A stretch of DNA of 36,127 bases. Source: Bacteroidales bacterium. Its GTDB lineage: Bacteria > Bacteroidota > Bacteroidia > Bacteroidales > P3. This document shows, in pieces, positions 31,901 through 36,127 of the stretch. The translations under genes and the position numbers were made by a program. Under the pieces are notes generated by a model. The model saw nothing but the letters and a program-made list of their open reading frames with translations. It did not search any database and had not been told where the DNA came from. Every line of letters starts with the position of its first letter. Position 1 is the stretch's first letter. The stretch spans positions 1 through 36,127 of the forward strand of contig JAFXMW010000136.1 in NCBI GenBank assembly GCA_017530105.1, written 5' to 3'.

Positions 31901-34357
31901 ATGAAAAGCGGACAACGACAGACCATGAAGATGCAGCAAAAGCTCTCCCCTCAGCAATTGCTCCTGCTGCAGCTGATACAAATGCCCGTTACCGAACTGG
32001 AACAGCGGCTCAAAGACGAAGTGGAGAAAAACCCCGTGCTTGAGGTCTCCTCTGCCGACAGCGAGATGATTGAACCCCTGCCCGAAGCGGGAACCGACAA
32101 CTACGACCTCATCAGCGCCGACACCGACGATGACGACTACAGCTACCGCGAACGACAAGAGCGCGACCGAAACCAAGACGTCCACGAAAAAGTCTTCGTC
32201 TCCGAAGACTCCTACTTCGACCACCTCATGGGCCAACTCTCCATGCGCCCCCTCACTCCCAAGCAGTATGCCATAGCCCAGGAAATTGTGGGCAGTCTCG
32301 ACGATGCTGGCTATGTGGGTCGCAGTCTCGACCTCATCGCCAACGACCTCGCCTTCACCCAAGGCATCGAAGCCTCCCCCGACGAAGTGGAGGAAGCCCT
32401 GCGCCTGGTCCAGCAAATGGACCCTCCAGGCATTGCCGCGCGCAACCTGCAGGAGTGTCTCTCCCTCCAACTCCATCGTGCCGAAGACCAAAGCGACGAC
32501 ACCCGCTGGGCCACCGCTGTTGTCGACCGTTGCTTCGACTCCTTCGCCAGCCACAACTACTCCCGTGTCCTCGAAGAACTCTCCCTCACCGAGCAGCAAC
32601 TCAACGACGCCATCTCCCGCATCCGCAGGCTCAACCCCAAACCCGGCCTTGGCGACTCCGACACCTCCCATGCCCGCTACATCGTCCCCGACTTCATCAT
32701 CACCCGCCACGAGGACCAGCTCACCCTCACCCTCAACGACCGCTACCTCCCTCAACTGCAAAAAAACCAAGACTACCGCGACATGCTCCAGCAGCTCGAG
32801 AGCCTCTCCAAACCCTCGCCCGGCGAGAAACAGGCCCGCGACTTCCTCCGCTCCAACTTCGACAGTGCCGACCTCCTCGTCGACACCCTCCAGCAACGCC
32901 ACTCCAGCCTTCTCAAAGTCATGCGCGTCATCCTCCGCAAACAATACCGCTTCTTCCTCACTGGCGACACCGCCGACCTTAAACCCCTTCTCCAAAAAGA
33001 TGTTGCCGCACTCACCGGCTACGACATCTCCACCGTCTCGCGCGTAGTCAACAGCAAGTTTGTTCAAACCGAGTTCGGCACTTTCAGGCTCAAAGACTGC
33101 TTCTCGCAGGCCATCGTCAACCACCAGGGCGAAGAGGTTGCCACCGAAGCCATCCGGCGCGAGCTCCAGGCTGCCGTCGACGCCGAAGACAAACGCAACC
33201 CACTCTCCGACGATGCCCTTGCCCTCATCCTCTCGCAGAAAGGCTTCCCCGTGGCACGGCGCACCGTGGCCAAATACCGCCAAATGCTCGGCATCCCCGT
33301 TGGGCGGCTCCGTCGTCAGCTTGTCATGCTCCTCCTATTCCTCCTGGCTGCAGGCTCCCTTGCCGCACAGCAGCCACAGAAAGAAAGCTACTTCGACTCC
33401 CTCATCAAAGCCCGCATCCGCGAAGGGCAAACAAAAACCCGGGTGGAAAAAAACGCCAAGGCCAAAACCCCTGTCAAACCCGGCCGGCCGGCACTCGAAA
33501 TCCACGAACCCGAACCCGACCCCAACGCCATCGACACCACCCTCGCCACCGGCGACGAACTTATCGATGTCATGTACAACTCCACCCTCCCGCCACCCTC
33601 CTCTCTCTGGTACGGGCGCAACCTCTCCGGCTCCCATGTCCGGCTGGTCAACCTCTCCATGGACTCCCTGCCCGACGAAATCACCATCCGCCTCCTCAAA
33701 GACAACGAAAAATTCTTCTTCCCGGTCAAAAACATCATCACCTCCCCCTACGGCTGGCGTTGGAACCGACCCCACCGCGGCGTTGACATCCGTCTGCGCA
33801 TGGGCGAACCGGTTTACTGCGCCTTCAACGGCGTGGTGCGCATTGCACGACCCATGGGCGCCTACGGCAATCTTGTTGTCGTTCGCCACTACAACGGGCT
33901 CGAAACCGTCTACGGGCACCTCTCCAAAATCAATGTCAAACCCATGCAGGTTGTCGCCGCCGGGCAGGTCCTCGGCCTTGGCGGCAGCACGGGTCGCTCC
34001 ACCGGCCCTCACCTCCATTTCGAAGTCCGCTTCCAATACGAACCCTTCGACCCCGAATGGATTTTGGACTTCTCCAACTACACCCTCCGCACCCGCAAAC
34101 TCTATCTCGACAAAACCTACTTCGGCATCCGCAAGCCCTCCAAAGGTGACGAACTGGTCTACAAAGCCGACAAAAGCATCATCCCCGAAGAAACAGTATC
34201 CCCCCGTCGCACCAACAAACCACTCTATGCCACCATGCGTAAAGGCGAAACCCTCGACGACCTCGCCAAACGCAACCACACCACTGCCGACAAACTCAAG
34301 CAGCTCAACCCCGAAGTAACGAAATTCAAATCCGGACTGCGTGTCCGTGTCCGTTAA
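31901..34357 (+). CDS. rpoN: RpoN (sigma-54) fused to an M23/LysM cell-wall peptidase
   Basis: One open frame of 818 codons holds two normally separate proteins. I chose the ATG at 31901, since QKLSPQQLLLLQLIQMP just after it is the glutamine-rich activator-interacting region I of sigma-54. Residues 1-475 are a full-length RpoN: MDPPGIAARNLQECL, the core-binding domain, the HTH region (LTGYDISTVSRVVNSKF) and the RpoN box ARRTVAKYR (452-460). The RpoN part ends GRLRRQLV, the usual sigma-54 C-terminus. Codon 476 is an ATG that begins a signal-peptide-like segment MLLLFLLAAGSLAAQQ. Then come an M23 metallopeptidase domain with HRGVD (near 624) and HLHFEV (near 704), and a C-terminal LysM domain (about 770-818). 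No stop separates the parts. It may be a true fusion, or two proteins made from one frame through internal initiation at 33326 or signal-peptidase cleavage. Confidence 0.88.
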   Translation: MKSGQRQTMKMQQKLSPQQLLLLQLIQMPVTELEQRLKDEVEKNPVLEVSSADSEMIEPLPEAGTDNYDLISADTDDDDYSYRERQERDRNQDVHEKVFVSEDSYFDHLMGQLSMRPLTPKQYAIAQEIVGSLDDAGYVGRSLDLIANDLAFTQGIEASPDEVEEALRLVQQMDPPGIAARNLQECLSLQLHRAEDQSDDTRWATAVVDRCFDSFASHNYSRVLEELSLTEQQLNDAISRIRRLNPKPGLGDSDTSHARYIVPDFIITRHEDQLTLTLNDRYLPQLQKNQDYRDMLQQLESLSKPSPGEKQARDFLRSNFDSADLLVDTLQQRHSSLLKVMRVILRKQYRFFLTGDTADLKPLLQKDVAALTGYDISTVSRVVNSKFVQTEFGTFRLKDCFSQAIVNHQGEEVATEAIRRELQAAVDAEDKRNPLSDDALALILSQKGFPVARRTVAKYRQMLGIPVGRLRRQLVMLLLFLLAAGSLAAQQPQKESYFDSLIKARIREGQTKTRVEKNAKAKTPVKPGRPALEIHEPEPDPNAIDTTLATGDELIDVMYNSTLPPPSSLWYGRNLSGSHVRLVNLSMDSLPDEITIRLLKDNEKFFFPVKNIITSPYGWRWNRPHRGVDIRLRMGEPVYCAFNGVVRIARPMGAYGNLVVVRHYNGLETVYGHLSKINVKPMQVVAAGQVLGLGGSTGRSTGPHLHFEVRFQYEPFDPEWILDFSNYTLRTRKLYLDKTYFGIRKPSKGDELVYKADKSIIPEETVSPRRTNKPLYATMRKGETLDDLAKRNHTTADKLKQLNPEVTKFKSGLRVRVR

Positions 34358-34391
34358 AAAACTTTTCATCCCCACTCTCATTCAACACACA

Positions 34392-35333
34392 ATGAAAATA
34401 GTCTTTATGGGAACCCCCGACTTCGCTGTCGCCTCCCTCCAAGCCATCCTCAATGCAGGCCACCAGGTGGTGGGTGTTGTCACCGTCCCCGACCGTCCCA
34501 CCGGACGCGGACTCAAAATCACCGCCTCCCCCGTCAAGCAATTCGCCCTCGATCACAGCCTCCCGCTCCTCCAACCCGAAAAACTCCGCGACCCGCTCTT
34601 CCTCCAACAACTCAGCCAATGGCAGGCCGACATCTTTGTCGTCGTGGCTTTCCGTATGCTTCCCCAAAGCGTCTGGGCCATGCCTCCCATGGGCACCTTC
34701 AACCTCCATGCCTCGCTGCTTCCTCGCTATCGCGGGGCGGCCCCCATCAACTGGGCCATCATCAACGGCGACACCCTCACCGGCGTCACCACCTTCATGC
34801 TCAACGAGCGTATCGACGAAGGCTCCATCCTCCTGCAGCAGTCCACCCCCATCACCCCCGACGACACCGCCGAAAGCCTCCACGACCGCCTTGCCCTCTT
34901 GGGCAGCAATCTTGTTGTCGACACCCTCGCCGGTCTCCAGGCGGGCACCCTCGTCCCCAAACCCCAGCCGCAAAACGTCCCCATGCCGCCGGCACCCAAA
35001 ATCTTCAAAGCCGACTGTGCCGTCGACTGGTCCCTCCCCGGCCAGCGCATTGTCGATTTTGTCCGCGGCCTCTCCCCCTATCCCGCCGCCACCATGACCC
35101 TCGCCGACCCGCAGGGCACACATCACTCCTTCAAACTCTTCCAAGTAGGCTTCCAACCCGACTCTTCCGCTACCCCCGTGCAACTCTTTTCCGATGGTAA
35201 AACATTCCTAAAAATTGCCGTACAGGACGGATTTATCGACATTTTGAACCTCCAATTGAGCGGAAAAAAGCGTATGACCGTGGCGGAATTTCTTCGTGGG
35301 TGCAATGTAACCAACTGGAAATTAGCAATGTAA
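34392..35333 (+). CDS. fmt: Methionyl-tRNA formyltransferase
   Basis: The ATG at 34392 (MKIVFMGTPDFA) is the canonical start; the in-frame upstream extension overlaps the gap after the M23 domain. The 313-aa enzyme formylates initiator Met-tRNA with 10-formyl-THF. Visible motifs: VVTVPDRPTGRG (about 35-46), the catalytic HASLLPRYRGAAPINWAIINGD (about 108-129, with Asn and His of the NHD triad) and GVTTFMLNERIDEGSIL (about 132-148, with the Asp). The C-terminal anticodon-binding-like domain is present. It follows the rpoN fusion after 34 nt. Confidence 0.95.
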   Translation: MKIVFMGTPDFAVASLQAILNAGHQVVGVVTVPDRPTGRGLKITASPVKQFALDHSLPLLQPEKLRDPLFLQQLSQWQADIFVVVAFRMLPQSVWAMPPMGTFNLHASLLPRYRGAAPINWAIINGDTLTGVTTFMLNERIDEGSILLQQSTPITPDDTAESLHDRLALLGSNLVVDTLAGLQAGTLVPKPQPQNVPMPPAPKIFKADCAVDWSLPGQRIVDFVRGLSPYPAATMTLADPQGTHHSFKLFQVGFQPDSSATPVQLFSDGKTFLKIAVQDGFIDILNLQLSGKKRMTVAEFLRGCNVTNWKLAM

Positions 35334-35398
35334 TTCTAAGGTTTATTTTTTAACACAATTTTTTTTTAAAAGAGAGCCAACTTATAAAAAAAAAGGTT

Positions 35399-35406
35399 TA
35401 TATTTG
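35399..35406 (+). promoter_or_regulatory. -7 box upstream of the HU gene
   Basis: TATATTTG matches TAnnTTTG, 42 nt before the ATG. A long A-run precedes it and no clear -33 box is seen. Confidence 0.55.
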
Positions 35407-35448
35407 CACGCGAAAAAAACATATTAACCCAGTTAAAAAATTATCACT

Positions 35449-35709
35449 ATGAACAAAACCGAATTAATTGCCGCAATGGCCGAAAAAGCAGGTTTAACCA
35501 AAGTCGATGCCGGTAAAGCTCTCAATGCTTATGTCGATGTCGTAAAAGAGCAACTCGCTAAGGGAGAAAAGATTACCTTGGTGGGTTTCGGCACCTTTGA
35601 TGTCACCGAGCGTCCCGCCCGCATGGGTCGTAACCCCCGCACCGGTGCCAAGATTAAAATCGCTGCCAAGAAATCGCCCAAGTTCAAAGCCGGCAAAGGC
35701 CTTATCTAA
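35449..35709 (+). CDS. HU family DNA-binding protein
   Basis: The 86-aa protein starts MNKTELIAAMAEKAGLTKVDAGKALNA and contains the HU signature GFGTFDVTERPARMGRNPRTGAKIKI, where the beta-arm with the intercalating proline (RNPRTG) bends DNA. It ends KSPKFKAGKGLI. Length is typical of an HU homodimer protein. A strong terminator follows, so it is a single-gene unit. Confidence 0.96.
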   Translation: MNKTELIAAMAEKAGLTKVDAGKALNAYVDVVKEQLAKGEKITLVGFGTFDVTERPARMGRNPRTGAKIKIAAKKSPKFKAGKGLI

Positions 35710-35741
35710 GCCGCTCAACTTATTGTTGCTCAGTTAGTGAT

Positions 35742-35780
35742 ACCGAGCCACGGGTTTCCCGCCTGAGGCTCGGTTTCTGT
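35742..35780 (+). terminator. Terminator of the HU gene
   Basis: ACCGAGCC and GGCTCGGT form an 8-bp outer stem that encloses CGGG/CCCG; a TTTCTGTTT run follows. It is 33 nt after the stop codon. Confidence 0.8.
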
Positions 35781-35821
35781 TTCCCCCGTCCCGGGGTTCG
35801 TTAGTGTCTGTCTTCTGCACC

Positions 35822-35926
35822 TTCGCTCCTTCACCGTTTCTTATCCGTCAGTTCTCCCATATTTCTCCCATCCAGGATGGGAGAAATATGGGAGAAATAT
35901 GGGAGAACTGGGGGTGAACGAGCGAA
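35822..35926. repeat. 105-bp palindromic intergenic element, copy 3
   Basis: Same length, termini (TTCGCTC and GAGCGAA), orientation and 2+3 arrangement of 11-bp units as the other copies. The loop reads CCAGG instead of CCTGC. Flanking stem bases covary with copy 1: CACC pairs GGTG here, where copy 1 has CCCC pairing GGGG. It lies between the convergent HU gene and the truncated T9SS gene. The rest of 35781-35956 shows nothing else. Confidence 0.85.
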
Positions 35927-35956
35927 CCGTGGGTTGCCTGCACGGTTGTTATCGGG

Positions 35957-36127
35957 TTATCGTTTTATGGTCAGTTTCTGCGAGGTGGCGCCTGCGGGGG
36001 TGCGGACTATGGCTATGTAGGTGCCTTCGGGCCAGCTGGAGGCGTCGATTGTGGCGGAGTGGCCTTGGCAGTCCTGCGCCAGCATCCTGCGGCCGTTGAG
36101 GTCGTAGACCTCCAGACGGAGGAGAGC
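35957..36127 (-). CDS. C-terminal end of a T9SS-secreted protein (partial)
   Basis: Only the last 56 residues lie in the window, read in frame from the right edge to a TAA stop. The sequence LEVYDLNGRRMLAQDC, then IDASSWPEGTYIAIVRT and a final SQKLTIKR is the C-terminal half of a T9SS type A sorting domain, with the usual 'V-x-D-x-x-G-R', 'W-x-x-G-x-Y' and basic ending. Such proteins are exported through the outer membrane. The functional part of the protein is outside the window. Confidence 0.85.
   Translation of the reverse strand, partial: ALLRLEVYDLNGRRMLAQDCQGHSATIDASSWPEGTYIAIVRTPAGATSQKLTIKR

Noticed and set aside
31892-33283. 463-codon minus-strand frame opposite rpoN
   Set aside because: Antisense shadow of the sigma-54 coding region, with no conserved motif.

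Overview
The window looks like a chromosomal segment of a member of the Bacteroidota, most likely order Bacteroidales. Several signals agree. Two intact proteins and one truncated protein end in type IX secretion (T9SS) C-terminal sorting domains. Promoters fit the Bacteroidota TAnnTTTG (-7) / TTTG (-33) pattern and Shine-Dalgarno sequences are not evident. The ribosomal operon rplM-rpsI-rpsB-tsf, a viroplasmin-type RNase H, DUF2807, DUF4292 and DUF5683 proteins, and the AAA ATPase at the left edge are all typical of the group.

Layout, left to right. Positions 1-2930 are AT-rich and accessory-like: the 5' part of an AAA ATPase gene behind a 47-bp palindrome that overlaps its promoter, then a five-gene minus-strand cluster of small, mostly membrane proteins, two of which carry a divergent J-domain-like HPD motif. 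Upstream of the cluster is a rod-shaped noncoding RNA with its own promoter and terminator, best read as 6S RNA. Positions 3101-6607 hold yigZ, a UvrD/PcrA helicase and dtd; 6810-8944 hold rnhA-pnuC-prmC on the minus strand. Positions 9033-11630 hold a DUF2807 lipoprotein, a MntA/HepT toxin-antitoxin pair, a 130-bp imperfect palindrome and an AT-rich DUF5683 protein. Positions 11703-14571 are the ribosomal operon. Positions 14880-20072 are a six-gene minus-strand operon (TPR lipoprotein, short DUF4292 lipoprotein, an exported protein, tadA, a nucleotidyltransferase and a THUMP-like methyltransferase). A large T9SS surface protein follows (20386-22983), then yicC, apbE, a repeat-rich T9SS protein, rlmD and rpmH on the minus strand. 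From 29281 on the plus strand: a TPR-containing protein, secG, a RecD/Pif1-like helicase, a fused rpoN-M23 peptidase gene, fmt and an HU protein. A truncated T9SS protein gene enters from the right edge.

The most unusual items are three. First, one uninterrupted reading frame (31901-34357) joins a complete sigma-54 factor, exactly at its normal C-terminus, to the signal peptide of an M23/LysM cell-wall peptidase. Second, a 105-bp palindromic element built from 11-bp units occurs three times, always between convergent genes and always in the same orientation. Third, the J-like membrane-protein cluster contains a protein with a tandem duplication of the J-like module, one copy of which has lost HPD. 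All functional statements come from reading the sequence; no database search was run.
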